A stretch of 39,975 nt of DNA, from contig JAOAPV010000052.1 of NCBI GenBank assembly GCA_025463055.1, positions 1 through 39,975 of the forward strand, in the 5' to 3' direction. This document shows, one piece after another, positions 24,837-33,299 of this stretch (within the stretch, counting starts at the first letter, position 1; every line of letters starts with the position of its first letter). The DNA is from Candidatus Acidiferrum typicum (GTDB taxonomy: Bacteria; Acidobacteriota; Terriglobia; Acidiferrales; UBA7541). A program made the position numbers and the translations under genes. A model generated the notes under the pieces. That model made no database searches. It saw only the letters and a program-made list of their open reading frames with translations, and was not told the DNA's origin.

Positions 24837-25916
24837 ATGTCTACGATCTTGATTGAATCTCCAAAGGGTTTGAGCAACCACACTTCCCTTCTTCCGGGCT
24901 GGCACTTCAAGCCAAAGTGTGTGAAAGGATGTCCGGATTGCACGCTTGTTATTGCCACCTGCAATCGCGTCGCCGACGTAATGGAGCTAATGGCGGTCTT
25001 ATCACAACGAAAAGATGTGCCCTCCGAGATAGTTATAGTCGATGGCTCGTCGCAGGCGTGCCTTGAAATAGGGCTTAAGGAGTGGATCTCGCAATTGCCG
25101 CCACCGTTCGAGCTTGTTTTCGCTCGCTGCTCACCAGGTCTCACTCGCCAACGAAATGTAGGTATAGATATCAGCACGAGAGAGCACGTGTTTTTCTTGG
25201 ACGATGACTCACGGCCGCTGGAAAACTATTTTCGCGAAATCCGGGAAGTGTTCGTCAACGACATTGAAAAGAAGATTGGTGCAGTGGGCGGTTCTGTTGT
25301 GAACGAAATGGATCGGCCTCTCTCTGGCCGGTGGAGGCTTCGCCTGGCGACCGGCCTGGTTCCCAATGTACAGCCGATGATGTACGACTCTTGCGGTACG
25401 TCCACACCAAAAGGATTGATCACGCGTTTCCAAGGCATCCGCCATGTGGACGTTCTCCCTGGATGTGCTTTTGCTTTCCGGCGAGAAGTGCTTGAACAGC
25501 ATCGGTTTTCTTCGTTCTTTGGAGGATATTGCCAGGGTGAAGACTTAGAGATGTCGTTGCGAGTAGGTGCGCATTGGCAGGTAGTCTGCTGCGGAGATGC
25601 GGAAGTTGTGCACCAAGTGGCCCCCGGCCCTCGAGCTGGCGGTTTCGCAAAAGGCCTAATGGAAGTACGTAACAGATTTTTCATATGGCAGCGGCACCGT
25701 CCGCAAACCAAGCGGATCGACCGGTTGCGGTTCTGGTCGGACATCGGACTGCTATTCGCCCTCGATCTGCTGCATTTCTTTCGTCGACCGTGGCACATCC
25801 GGAATCTAAAGCACGCGGCCGGATTGTTGTCTGGTACGTTGCGATGCTTCTTTGCCCCGGCTCCGTACTCAGAGCCGCAAGCGCGCAGAGAGTATCAGCT
25901 AAATCTCGAGGCGTAG
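24837..25916 (+). CDS. Glycosyltransferase family 2
   Basis: Inverting GT-A enzyme. TLVIATCNRVADVMELMAVL opens the nucleotide-binding fold; IVIVDGSS, LTRQRNVGIDIS and VFFLDDDSRPLENYF give the metal-binding DxD (as DDD); CAFAFRREVLEQHRFSSFF and GEDLEMSLRVG give the acceptor region with ED. An N-terminal extension of about 35 residues (including a C-x-x-x-C pair, KCVKGCPDC) is not family standard. The C-terminus has an amphipathic/hydrophobic stretch (WSDIGLLFALDLLHFF) that may sit at the membrane. 359 residues. Confidence 0.88.
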   Translation: MSTILIESPKGLSNHTSLLPGWHFKPKCVKGCPDCTLVIATCNRVADVMELMAVLSQRKDVPSEIVIVDGSSQACLEIGLKEWISQLPPPFELVFARCSPGLTRQRNVGIDISTREHVFFLDDDSRPLENYFREIREVFVNDIEKKIGAVGGSVVNEMDRPLSGRWRLRLATGLVPNVQPMMYDSCGTSTPKGLITRFQGIRHVDVLPGCAFAFRREVLEQHRFSSFFGGYCQGEDLEMSLRVGAHWQVVCCGDAEVVHQVAPGPRAGGFAKGLMEVRNRFFIWQRHRPQTKRIDRLRFWSDIGLLFALDLLHFFRRPWHIRNLKHAAGLLSGTLRCFFAPAPYSEPQARREYQLNLEA

Positions 25917-25922
25917 GCTTTT

Positions 25923-27338
25923 GTGACTCAAGGCTCTATTCGTCAATACGCTGGACACCGGCAGGGACGACGCAAGGAATGCGGCTGGACCCTGCTGCAG
26001 ACAGTGCTTTGCGTAGGGCCGGCTATGGCAGCTCTCTATACCAGCCAACCTGCCCTCGCCGCCCAGCTGTTGTACGGTTCCGCGGCGGTCTTTCTCGGTT
26101 TCCACGCATTGGCCGGAGATCCGCGCCGATATACCACCTTCGCGATCAGCATCATTCCGGCGGTTCTGTTGTTGCGGAATCATTATTTGTTCAGCTCCTT
26201 AGTTGCCATTTTTGGCTTCGGAATAATGCTTTGGTGGCTGCTCTCACCTGCAGAGTTCTTCCAGCTTTGGCGCAGTGCACCCCCCAAATTGCTTTTGTTT
26301 GCGACATTTCTCTATTGGCTGGCCTCATGGTTCAACACCGGGTCGTATTCCTCGAACCTGCACTCCGTCGAGTTCTCGCTTGTAGCAGTCAGCATTTTCT
26401 TACTCGGCGCGCATCGCAGCTCTCTCGAAGCAGCGTTCATGGGCATGGCCTTAACTGTCTTTTGCGAGGGTATCGGAACATTTCCGTTTGGCGATCGTCT
26501 TGGCTCTGCTCGGATCGGATCTATTTCACTCGGCAACCCCATCACCTATGGTTTGGCCGCGACGCTGATCTTTCTACTGTGTGTAGCCGAAAATGGGCGC
26601 TGGCTTGGACTCGAGCGCTTCGGAGCCGGCCGCTTTTCAATCAGCCTGGGCTGCGCAGCATTCTTAGTTCTCTCAACATCACGAGGCAGCTGGCTCGTTG
26701 CCATTATCGGAGTTCTGGTTGCACTTGTTTTTGGACAGGGCTTCCGCGCTAACGCCTTTTGGATCGTAATCTCGGTTCCCGTCATTGCGATCTCCATTGC
26801 TCTTTCCACCGGACGGGGCCCGGACGTGTTGAGGTTCTATAACAAAGTAGCGTCATCCGACACAAATTTAGGCCAGAAAACAACGGGACGAATAGACCAG
26901 TGGGAGCGACTACCTGATGCATTCTCAACTTCTCCGATCTGGGGCCATGGAGGCGGTAGCGGCGCATCTGTCTACCACGATATTGGCGGGAAGGAACTCG
27001 AGTGGCATTCCGTGTACTTGCAACTGCTGGTTGAAACCGGTGCCATGGGTTTTGTGATATTCGCCGGCATATTGGCCGGCGTCGGCAATTTAGTCCTAGA
27101 GCACCGTCGGATTACAGGAGAGATCCTTCCGCTGGTCGCGCTTGTCTGCTACTTGGCAATAGGCGTGTCCATCTCCGCTCTAGATGGGATGTCTGGCGTC
27201 TACATGGGCCTGGCCTTGCTCGGCGGCAAGTATTCGCGGTTCTGCAAAATGACCATCGCCAATTTGAGGCACGGAGCGGTAGTGAAACTTGAACCGCTGC
27301 CCCAGGGTGATCTGCGTGAGATCAAAACAGTTGCGTGA
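25923..27338 (+). CDS. O-antigen ligase/polymerase family membrane protein (Wzy/WaaL type)
   Basis: About ten to twelve membrane helices across 471 residues, with a family-typical LSTSRGSWLVAIIGVLVAL near 240-265 followed by a periplasmic loop (DVLRFYNKV...GRIDQWERLPDAFSTSPIWGHGGGSG) and EWHSVYLQLLVETGAMGFV, which matches the conserved loop His/Arg layout of Wzy_C proteins. Role: either block polymerisation of flipped repeats or ligation of polymer to an acceptor. With an ABC exporter and no Wzx in view, a ligase role is at least as likely. GTG 25923 lies six bases past the upstream stop. Confidence 0.88.
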   Translation: MTQGSIRQYAGHRQGRRKECGWTLLQTVLCVGPAMAALYTSQPALAAQLLYGSAAVFLGFHALAGDPRRYTTFAISIIPAVLLLRNHYLFSSLVAIFGFGIMLWWLLSPAEFFQLWRSAPPKLLLFATFLYWLASWFNTGSYSSNLHSVEFSLVAVSIFLLGAHRSSLEAAFMGMALTVFCEGIGTFPFGDRLGSARIGSISLGNPITYGLAATLIFLLCVAENGRWLGLERFGAGRFSISLGCAAFLVLSTSRGSWLVAIIGVLVALVFGQGFRANAFWIVISVPVIAISIALSTGRGPDVLRFYNKVASSDTNLGQKTTGRIDQWERLPDAFSTSPIWGHGGGSGASVYHDIGGKELEWHSVYLQLLVETGAMGFVIFAGILAGVGNLVLEHRRITGEILPLVALVCYLAIGVSISALDGMSGVYMGLALLGGKYSRFCKMTIANLRHGAVVKLEPLPQGDLREIKTVA

Positions 27339-27339
27339 G

Positions 27340-28524
27340 ATGCGTTTGCTCGTGATCACTTCGGTGATCCATTACGAGTGGAATAGCAGTCTCTCAGCCT
27401 TTGCTGGCTATGCGCGCGAGATCGATATTTGGGCCGACCTTTTTTCAGAGGTCGGAATCGCGGCTCCAGTGCGCCATGAGCCTCCCCCTGGTGATTGTAT
27501 GCCATTCACACGCCGGAACATTCATGCCCTGCCGCAAAAAGAAGTAGGCGGGGCCACCTACCCAGCAAAGGTCAAATTGTTTGCGAATGTGCCCTCTCTC
27601 GTGTGGAATCTGGCCAACGCGTTGCGCCGCTATGATGCGGTACACGTACGTTGTCCGGGAAATCTTGGCTTCCTTGGTATTTTCCTGGCCCCTATCTTCT
27701 CCCATCGCATAGTTGCTAAATACGCGGGGCAATGGAACGGCTACCAAGGGGAAGATATAACTACGCGCGTGCAGCGACGCCTTCTGAAGTCGAGGTTCTG
27801 GAGTGGCCCAGTCACCGTCTATGGGCAGTGGCCTAAGCAGCCCGCTCACGTTATTCCCTTCTTTACGTCGGTCATGACCCGCGACGGATTACAACGTGCG
27901 GCCAAGGCAGCGTCCAAAGAGAGGCAATCGACGTTGCTGCGGGTTCTCTTCGTCGGAAGACTGAGTGCCGGAAAAAACGTGGACATTCTGGTCGAAGCAC
28001 TCTCGTCACTCCATGATCATGGGATCGCATTTGCGTGCTCAATTGTTGGAGAAGGACCTCAATTAAGCCAATTACAGGCGCTCGCCCGTAAACTTGGAAT
28101 TTCCAATTTCATCCGGTTCACTGGCGGCCTCGATCACGACCATGTACTCGAACAAATGGAGCGATCGGATGTTCTTGTGCTTGCTTCCAATAGTGAGGGT
28201 TGGCCAAAAGCAATTGCGGAAGGGATGGCCCATGGCTTGGTTTGCGTTGGTTCGGATCGCGGTCTAATTCCCGAGATGCTCGCCGACGGTCGGGGAGTGA
28301 TTGTGCCTTCCAGAGATTCTGCGGAGCTTGCCAGGGCACTTGAGCAAATTGCTGCCGACCCTCAACGATTCGAAGTCATGCGCGAGCGCGCCGCCAGGTG
28401 GGCTAGCCGGTATTCAATTGAAGGATTACGTGACGCGCTAGCAGATTTGCTCCAAACCCATTGGCGGCTATCTCCAAACGACGTGCCCGTAAAGTACGAG
28501 GCAAAGTGGCAGGAAGTTACCTGA
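27340..28524 (+). CDS. Glycosyltransferase family 4
   Basis: ATG 27340, one base after the ligase/polymerase stop, starts the family strand (MRLLVITSVIHYEWN). The donor half carries VLFVGRLSAGKNVDILVEAL, SIVGEGPQLSQLQALARKLG, IRFTGGLDHDHVLEQM and VLVLASNSEGWPKAIAEGMA, with the SEGWPKAIAE motif in place of the more common SEGFGLVxxE, as in transferases of exopolysaccharide loci. 394 residues, soluble. Its final base overlaps the next glycosyltransferase (TGATG). The last 20 residues are not conserved-looking. Confidence 0.9.
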   Translation: MRLLVITSVIHYEWNSSLSAFAGYAREIDIWADLFSEVGIAAPVRHEPPPGDCMPFTRRNIHALPQKEVGGATYPAKVKLFANVPSLVWNLANALRRYDAVHVRCPGNLGFLGIFLAPIFSHRIVAKYAGQWNGYQGEDITTRVQRRLLKSRFWSGPVTVYGQWPKQPAHVIPFFTSVMTRDGLQRAAKAASKERQSTLLRVLFVGRLSAGKNVDILVEALSSLHDHGIAFACSIVGEGPQLSQLQALARKLGISNFIRFTGGLDHDHVLEQMERSDVLVLASNSEGWPKAIAEGMAHGLVCVGSDRGLIPEMLADGRGVIVPSRDSAELARALEQIAADPQRFEVMRERAARWASRYSIEGLRDALADLLQTHWRLSPNDVPVKYEAKWQEVT

Positions 28525-29675
28525 TGAATCCAATCGGAGTCCTACATGTCATCGACTCGATGGATGTAGGCGGTGCGGAGCGCCTCGCCGTGAATCTGGT
28601 AAATTGTTTGCCCCGCGAGCGATACCGTCCCTATCTATGCACGACGCGGCGTGCCGGCCCGCTACTTAACAGCGTCCATTCGGATGTGACTGTTCTGAAT
28701 CTTGCTCGGCGCACCCGATTTGATCTGGCGGCACTCAACGAGATGAAGACGTTTGTACGGAAACAGGAAATCCGCGTCCTTCATGCGCACGGACCTGCGG
28801 TGTTCTTTTCTAAGTTGGTGGCGATGTGGGTGCCAGGGACAATCTTGATTTGGCACGCACATTACGGGGGCCTTAGTTCACAAAATCTAAAATCGCTGTT
28901 GTATAGAGTTGCGTGTGCGGAGGCCACGATCATCACGGTGAATGAAAATTTAGCCACGTGGGCACGTGAGCGTTTAGGAGTTTCGCCGGAGCGAGTTCAC
29001 TATTTGCAGAATTTTGTGGAGAAGCCGCAGTCCGAGTTCGTATCCCGCGGATTGCCCGGCGAAGCGGGATTTCGGATTGCCTACGTCGCAAATATTCGCT
29101 CTGAAAAAGACCACATAACTCTTCTGCGGTCACTAGCGACAGTATTGAAAAGGTATCCCAGAACACACCTCCTCTTCATTGGCTCGCCATCTGATCGAGA
29201 TTATTACGACCTCGTGTGTAAGTCCGTGGTCGACTTTGGACTTTCAAACAATGTTTCATTTCTTGGGCCAGTCCAGGACGTTTACTCCGTTTTGAGGGCT
29301 TGCGACATTGGCGTACTGAGCTCCGAAATCGAGGGGTTGCCAATGGCTCTTCTCGAGTACGGGATGGCCGGACTACCCACCGTGGCTACTCGTGTAGGTC
29401 AGTGCGCCGAGGTGCTAAACAATGGCCGTGCAGGGATTTTAGTGGATTCCCGTTCGGCTCGTGAGTTGGGGCGAGCTCTGGAGTACTTACTTGAATTCCC
29501 AGAGAGACGGCGAGCTTTTGGTGCAATCTTCCGCGAGCACGTCGAACAGAACTACAGCTCAGGTGCGGTTTTAACCAAACTCTCTCGAATATACGAAAAC
29601 CTTCTGCGATCCGACCAGACCCCAGAACCAGCGGCTATCACCACTGAAAAGATCCGTGGGGTGTTGCACGAATAA
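28524..29675 (+). CDS. Glycosyltransferase family 4
   Basis: ATG 28524 is preceded by AGGAAG at good spacing and shares a base with the preceding stop. N-terminal VLHVIDSMDVGGAERLAVNLV is the classic WbnK/WcoF-like opening with the GGAE loop; HAHGPAVFFSKLVA, then donor domain IAYVANIRSEKDHITLLRSL, LFIGSPSDRDYYDLV, VSFLGPVQDVYSVLRACDIGVLSSEIEGLPMAL (EGLP motif) and GILVDSRSARELGRAL. 383 residues. It is the last transferase of the locus; about 90 bases of non-coding sequence follow. Confidence 0.9.
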   Translation: MNPIGVLHVIDSMDVGGAERLAVNLVNCLPRERYRPYLCTTRRAGPLLNSVHSDVTVLNLARRTRFDLAALNEMKTFVRKQEIRVLHAHGPAVFFSKLVAMWVPGTILIWHAHYGGLSSQNLKSLLYRVACAEATIITVNENLATWARERLGVSPERVHYLQNFVEKPQSEFVSRGLPGEAGFRIAYVANIRSEKDHITLLRSLATVLKRYPRTHLLFIGSPSDRDYYDLVCKSVVDFGLSNNVSFLGPVQDVYSVLRACDIGVLSSEIEGLPMALLEYGMAGLPTVATRVGQCAEVLNNGRAGILVDSRSARELGRALEYLLEFPERRRAFGAIFREHVEQNYSSGAVLTKLSRIYENLLRSDQTPEPAAITTEKIRGVLHE

Positions 29676-29766
29676 GAATTGGCTTTTCTGAGACATAAGT
29701 AAGCCACGGTGCCCAACTCAATTCCAGTCTGTGTCGAAACCTATTTAATACGTGCGAGCAACTCTC

Positions 29767-31374
29767 ATGAAAACAGACCAACGCGTCTTTGTCTTTAGCC
29801 CCGCTTGGACCTGTGCGCTTGCGCTGCTGTTATGCCTCGCGGGATTCCTCTTTCTGATTCCATCTAGTATCAGTGCCACGTCTAGTTCGGCCGCTATCGG
29901 CATAAATTTTTCCGGCGGCAACACAAATATGGCGGCGTCGGAAACGGCCGGCGTCGTGGCCCAAAACAACTGGAACAATGCCAGCGGAGCCAGCATTTCC
30001 TCCCCGCTAGCTCTGGTGAACCAGACCGGCAGCCCCAGTGGCGCCACTGTTTCCTGGACTTCCGACAACACTTGGGCTCTGTCTAGCGTTCTCGATCAGG
30101 CGGGGAACACGCGCATGATGAGAGGATACCTCGACACCGGCAACTCCCATCCGACCGTCGTTACCGTCGCGAACTTGAGCTCGGGAACCTACAACATTTA
30201 CGTTTACGCGGACGGCGACAATGGCACCTCAACGCGCACCGGCAGTTACCAACTCAGTGGGCCTGGAATTACTCCCACAATCATTAGTTTGACCGACGCG
30301 CCTAACACAAACTTCGCCGGAACATTCGTGCAAGCCAACAATTCCAACGGCAACTATATTCTGTTCAGCAATGTGCCGGTGACCAGCGGCTTCACCCTGA
30401 CGGCCACGCCGGGGCAAACTTCCGATGGCTATCCGCGCGCCCCGGTGAATGGCATACAGATCGTTCCCGTTTCCCAGGCATCTCCGGACTTCACGCTGAC
30501 CGCCACCCCTGCTTCGCAAACGGTGAATCCTGGCGCGAGCACCACCTATACGGCCACCATTACTCCCCTGAATGGCTTTACTGGAACCGTAACTTTGAGT
30601 GCGTCCAGCCTTCCAAGCAATGCGACGGCTTCGTTTAGCCCCGTAAATGCAGGAGGTAGCTCTACGCTTACAGTTTCAACTGCGACTAGCACACCGCCAG
30701 GTAGTTCGACACTTACGATCACGGGTACAAGCGGGAGTCTGAGCCACTCCACGACCGTCACATTCGTTGTCGCGACAGCGTCGGGGCCGGCCGCTATCGG
30801 AATCAACTTTGCCGGCGGCAATACAAATATGGCGGCGTCGGAAACGGCCGGCGTCGTGGCCCAAAACAACTGGAACAATGCCAACGGAGCCAGCAGTTCA
30901 TCCCTGCTAGCTCTCGTTAACCAGACCGGCAGCCCGACTAGCGCCACCGTTTCCTGGACTTCCGACAACACTTGGGCTCTGTCTAGCGTTCTCGATCAGG
31001 CGGGGAACAATCGAATGATGAGAGGATACCTCGACACCGGCAACTCCCATCCGACCGTCGTTACCGTCGCGAACTTGAGTTCGGGAACCTACAACATTTA
31101 CGTTTATGCGGACGGCGACAACGGCACCTCCACGCGCACGGGCAGTTACCAACTCAGCGGGCCCGGAATTACTCCAGCAATCATTAGTTTGACTGACGCG
31201 CCCAACACGAACTTCGCGGGAACGTTCGCCCAAGCCAACAATTCCAACGGCAACTATATTCTGTTCAGCAATGTGCCAGTGAGCAGCGGCTTTACCCTGA
31301 CAGCCACGCCGGGACAAACCTCTGATAGTTACCCTCGCGCCCCGGTGAATGGCATACAGATCATTCCACGTTGA
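29767..31374 (+). CDS. Secreted two-repeat beta-rich protein
   Basis: Signal peptide or membrane anchor (about residues 15-42: CALALLLCLAGFLFLIPSS) and then two copies of a domain of about 194 residues (opening AAIGINF.GGNTNMAASE, closing APVNGIQI) separated by an Ig/BACON-like domain of about 105 residues (SPDFTLTATPASQTVNPGAS...). The repeat family (NNTW-ALSS, MRGYLDTGN, NIYVYADGDNG) recurs in secreted proteins of Acidobacteriota and Verrucomicrobiota and looks like a carbohydrate-binding or adhesive beta-sandwich; no catalytic residues stand out. No sortase or PEP-CTERM tail. I prefer ATG 29767 over GTG 29752. A TTTAATAC box about 25 bases upstream might be a -10 element. Confidence 0.75.
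   Translation: MKTDQRVFVFSPAWTCALALLLCLAGFLFLIPSSISATSSSAAIGINFSGGNTNMAASETAGVVAQNNWNNASGASISSPLALVNQTGSPSGATVSWTSDNTWALSSVLDQAGNTRMMRGYLDTGNSHPTVVTVANLSSGTYNIYVYADGDNGTSTRTGSYQLSGPGITPTIISLTDAPNTNFAGTFVQANNSNGNYILFSNVPVTSGFTLTATPGQTSDGYPRAPVNGIQIVPVSQASPDFTLTATPASQTVNPGASTTYTATITPLNGFTGTVTLSASSLPSNATASFSPVNAGGSSTLTVSTATSTPPGSSTLTITGTSGSLSHSTTVTFVVATASGPAAIGINFAGGNTNMAASETAGVVAQNNWNNANGASSSSLLALVNQTGSPTSATVSWTSDNTWALSSVLDQAGNNRMMRGYLDTGNSHPTVVTVANLSSGTYNIYVYADGDNGTSTRTGSYQLSGPGITPAIISLTDAPNTNFAGTFAQANNSNGNYILFSNVPVSSGFTLTATPGQTSDSYPRAPVNGIQIIPR
29890..30470 (+). repeat. Direct repeat copy 1 (with 30790-31370)
   Basis: Copy 1 of a coding repeat of about 580 bases whose partner begins exactly 900 bases later. 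Stretches such as 30061-30108 and 30115-30179 are identical in the two copies, including silent positions; differences cluster near 29970-30040. Confidence 0.92.
30790..31370 (+). repeat. Direct repeat copy 2 (with 29890-30470)
   Basis: Second copy, ending four bases before the end of the gene. The constant 900-base offset (no indels) and shared silent sites point to recent duplication or ongoing gene conversion. Confidence 0.92.
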
Positions 31375-31493
31375 CGCTAGTGGTCATGCAAAGGTGGCTC
31401 GGACCAAGGAGGTGGGAACACTGCATTGCGTTTGAACATTTGCTCCAACTTGCAAACGAATGACGAACAGCGTACTTACAGGGAATGCCTGCG

Positions 31494-31516
31494 ATGGCGG
31501 AGGAGGAGGGATTTGA
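31494..31516 (-). repeat. tRNA-Ser 3'-end fragment, attachment-site-like direct repeat
   Basis: 23 bases identical to 35658-35680. On the - strand they are the distal T-loop, acceptor 3' strand and encoded CCA of the tRNA-Ser(UGA) gene (22 bases), plus one base beyond it. Upstream of this (toward the T-stem) the sequence is GGGACTC rather than GGGGGTTC and the rest of the tRNA is absent. Tyrosine integrases commonly leave such partial tRNA duplicates at the far end of an integrated element. Confidence 0.8.
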
Positions 31517-31703
31517 GTCCCATTTGTTTTGTAGCAATCCGAGGTAGCAAGGGCAGTTGTATTTCGTTCGCCTGCTTGAACAATTTTCGGTCGCATGGCC
31601 TTCCATTCTACCGCATCTGGAAAAGCGAGATGTTCGAGCCTAATTTTGTTCGCACAAAACATTCGGCGCCGAATCGAAGGATCGCTTTATCACATTTAGT
31701 TAG

Positions 31704-31844
31704 CCACTCCTTTCTGATGCTACCCACGTACGCGTAGAACTTGCAAAGCACATCGAGAAAATAACGCTGACGCCACACGGCGAGACCTACATCGCTTCAG
31801 GCATGCGGAATTTTATTGGGCGTGTTTTGGAGACCGAACTATAG
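31704..31844 (+). pseudogene. C-terminal remnant resembling a large serine recombinase
   Basis: An open stretch between TAG 31701 and TAG 31842 reads VELAKHIEKITLTPHGETY then IASGMRNFIGRVLETEL. The KH-x-x-KI-x-LTP-x-G-x-TY-x-ASG pattern is, to my recollection, that of the C-terminal end of recombinase-family (resolvase/invertase) proteins. No start codon, catalytic Ser domain or further homologous sequence is present upstream, so only a fragment of about 46 codons survives. Assignment rests on pattern memory alone. Confidence 0.4.
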
Positions 31845-31876
31845 AGGTTTAGCACTTGCGAATACACACTGCTGCT

Positions 31877-33226
31877 TCAGGCCTGATCTTGATGCCAGGC
31901 TTTCTTTACAATCTCACGCTCCCGCGAAAGCGCATCTGAAATCCGAATTTGTCCTGCCGTCACAAATCGCTCGTGATTTTCCTCGAGTTCGTCAGGCACG
32001 TAGCGGTAGTTAATGGTGATCCCAAACGAAGCTTTAAGACCGTAGGGGCGCAGGTTGCCGAAGGCGTTGATCCCTTCAAGCCGAGCTCCGTTCGAAAGAT
32101 GAAATGAGGCGACTGGATCGGGGACTTTGCCGTTCTGGCGTGCTTCCGTTAAATACGCGAATGCCAGGCGAGATAACGGCGCGGCAAGTACGTCGCGGTT
32201 AGCAACCGGCTGCTCCAGTAGCAAAAAAAACGCTTCGACGGGACCGCGGCGTCTTGCTGCCGCTGTCAGTGTGGCAGCGTAATCGGAGAGCAGCGCCGAG
32301 AGGCGGCGCGGTGTAAAACCATGTTCATCATGCGTGTCCAGCAATGCTTTGGAAAAGCGTGGCAAGGGAGAGAGTGTGCAGAAATTTTTCATGTTGGGAA
32401 ACTCGGCCGCCAACTCGACCACTACCTGCTTAATCAGGAAATTGCCGAAGGGGATCCCTCGCAGGCCATCCAGGCAGTTATTGATGGAATAAAAGATGGC
32501 GGTATTCACTTTGTCGGACGTCAACACGGGAGTGTTGACGTCCAGGAGACGTTCCAGATCGCCGGTTAGTCCGTTCGCCAGCGCCACCTCCACAAAAATG
32601 ATCGGCTCATCGATAAGCGCCGGATGAAAAAAAGCAAAGCATCGCCTGTCTGCCTGCAACCGCCTGCGAAGGTCGGGCCATCCGTTGATTTCATGCACCG
32701 ATTCATAGTGGATCAGCTTTTCCAGAATAAGGGCGGAGGTTTGCCAGCTGATACTCCTCAAAGTGAGAAATCCCCGGTTAAACCAGGACCTGAACAGATG
32801 CCTTAGATCGGCGTCGAGCGGGCTGATGTCCGGCGATTTTACAGACAAGTCCAGCAGGTGTTTGCGGATTGCCACGAGCGTCTCTGTGCCCCGCGGCGCG
32901 GTATTAATACGGCGAAGAAGCTCCTGCCGCGGCGGCTCGACTGCCGCGGAGAGGAGCGAAAGATTCGTTTCATTCGGATCTTCCAGATAGTTCGCTGCGG
33001 CACGGTGAAGGACTTTTGTGTCCGGAGAGAATTCACTGGAGAGCATCTTGTAAAACCTAGTGCGTTGTGTGGAGTCCATCGCGGCATAGGTATTAATGAT
33101 TTCCTGGGCAAGCGCCGTCTGAGAGGCTTCGCCACGTTGCGAAAGCAGATGGCGGCACAGAAAACGCATGTCCTTGCCGCGGCGGCTTTGCAATATCTTC
33201 AGCAGTTTATCGAGGAATCCGGGCAT
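31877..33226 (-). CDS. Malonyl-CoA decarboxylase
   Basis: Catalyses malonyl-CoA to acetyl-CoA and CO2. Helical N-terminal domain (LLSQRGEASQTALAQEI), then LLRRINTAPRGTETLVAIR, HYESVHEINGWPDLRRRL, CFAFFHPALIDEPIIFVEVAL, FYSINNCLDGLRGIPFGNFL, CTLSPLPRF (position of the active-site Ser) and FHLSNGARLEGINAFG (His region), all hallmarks of the MCD family. 449 residues, complete. It lies 73 bases downstream of an MFS transporter on the same strand, so the pair probably forms a malonate (or related dicarboxylate) uptake and use operon. No malonyl-CoA synthetase or CoA-transferase is in the window, so activation of malonate must come from elsewhere. Confidence 0.93.
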   Translation of the reverse strand: MPGFLDKLLKILQSRRGKDMRFLCRHLLSQRGEASQTALAQEIINTYAAMDSTQRTRFYKMLSSEFSPDTKVLHRAAANYLEDPNETNLSLLSAAVEPPRQELLRRINTAPRGTETLVAIRKHLLDLSVKSPDISPLDADLRHLFRSWFNRGFLTLRSISWQTSALILEKLIHYESVHEINGWPDLRRRLQADRRCFAFFHPALIDEPIIFVEVALANGLTGDLERLLDVNTPVLTSDKVNTAIFYSINNCLDGLRGIPFGNFLIKQVVVELAAEFPNMKNFCTLSPLPRFSKALLDTHDEHGFTPRRLSALLSDYAATLTAAARRRGPVEAFFLLLEQPVANRDVLAAPLSRLAFAYLTEARQNGKVPDPVASFHLSNGARLEGINAFGNLRPYGLKASFGITINYRYVPDELEENHERFVTAGQIRISDALSREREIVKKAWHQDQA

Positions 33227-33299
33227 CGTAGTTTCTGCATTTCATACGGCTTTGGCGCGCGTTCAGCACGGTGCCAAGCTCTCGAACCCTAGATGCCCT

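Larger units (their letters stand above)
31375..31876. other. Non-coding junction between polysaccharide locus and tRNA-associated insertion
   Basis: 502 bases with no credible intact gene on either strand. It holds a copy of a tRNA-Ser 3' end (31494-31516) and a recombinase-like coding remnant (31704-31844). Otherwise AT content rises slightly and stops are frequent in all frames. No convincing terminator was seen after the repeat-protein stop. Confidence 0.7.

Noticed and set aside
25685-26752. Long + strand frame (355 codons) overlapping GT2 and the ligase/polymerase gene
   Set aside because: Composition is Ser/Arg/Cys-rich with no motifs and it is out of frame with two clear genes; a GC-driven shadow.
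29676-29766. Rho-independent terminator after the last glycosyltransferase
   Set aside because: GGCTT/AAGCC arms exist but the loop is about 15 bases and no T tract follows.
31384-31662. - strand frame of 92 codons containing IPPPPPS
   Set aside because: The proline run is just the tRNA-Ser 3' end read as protein; the same artefact occurs at 35650-35877.
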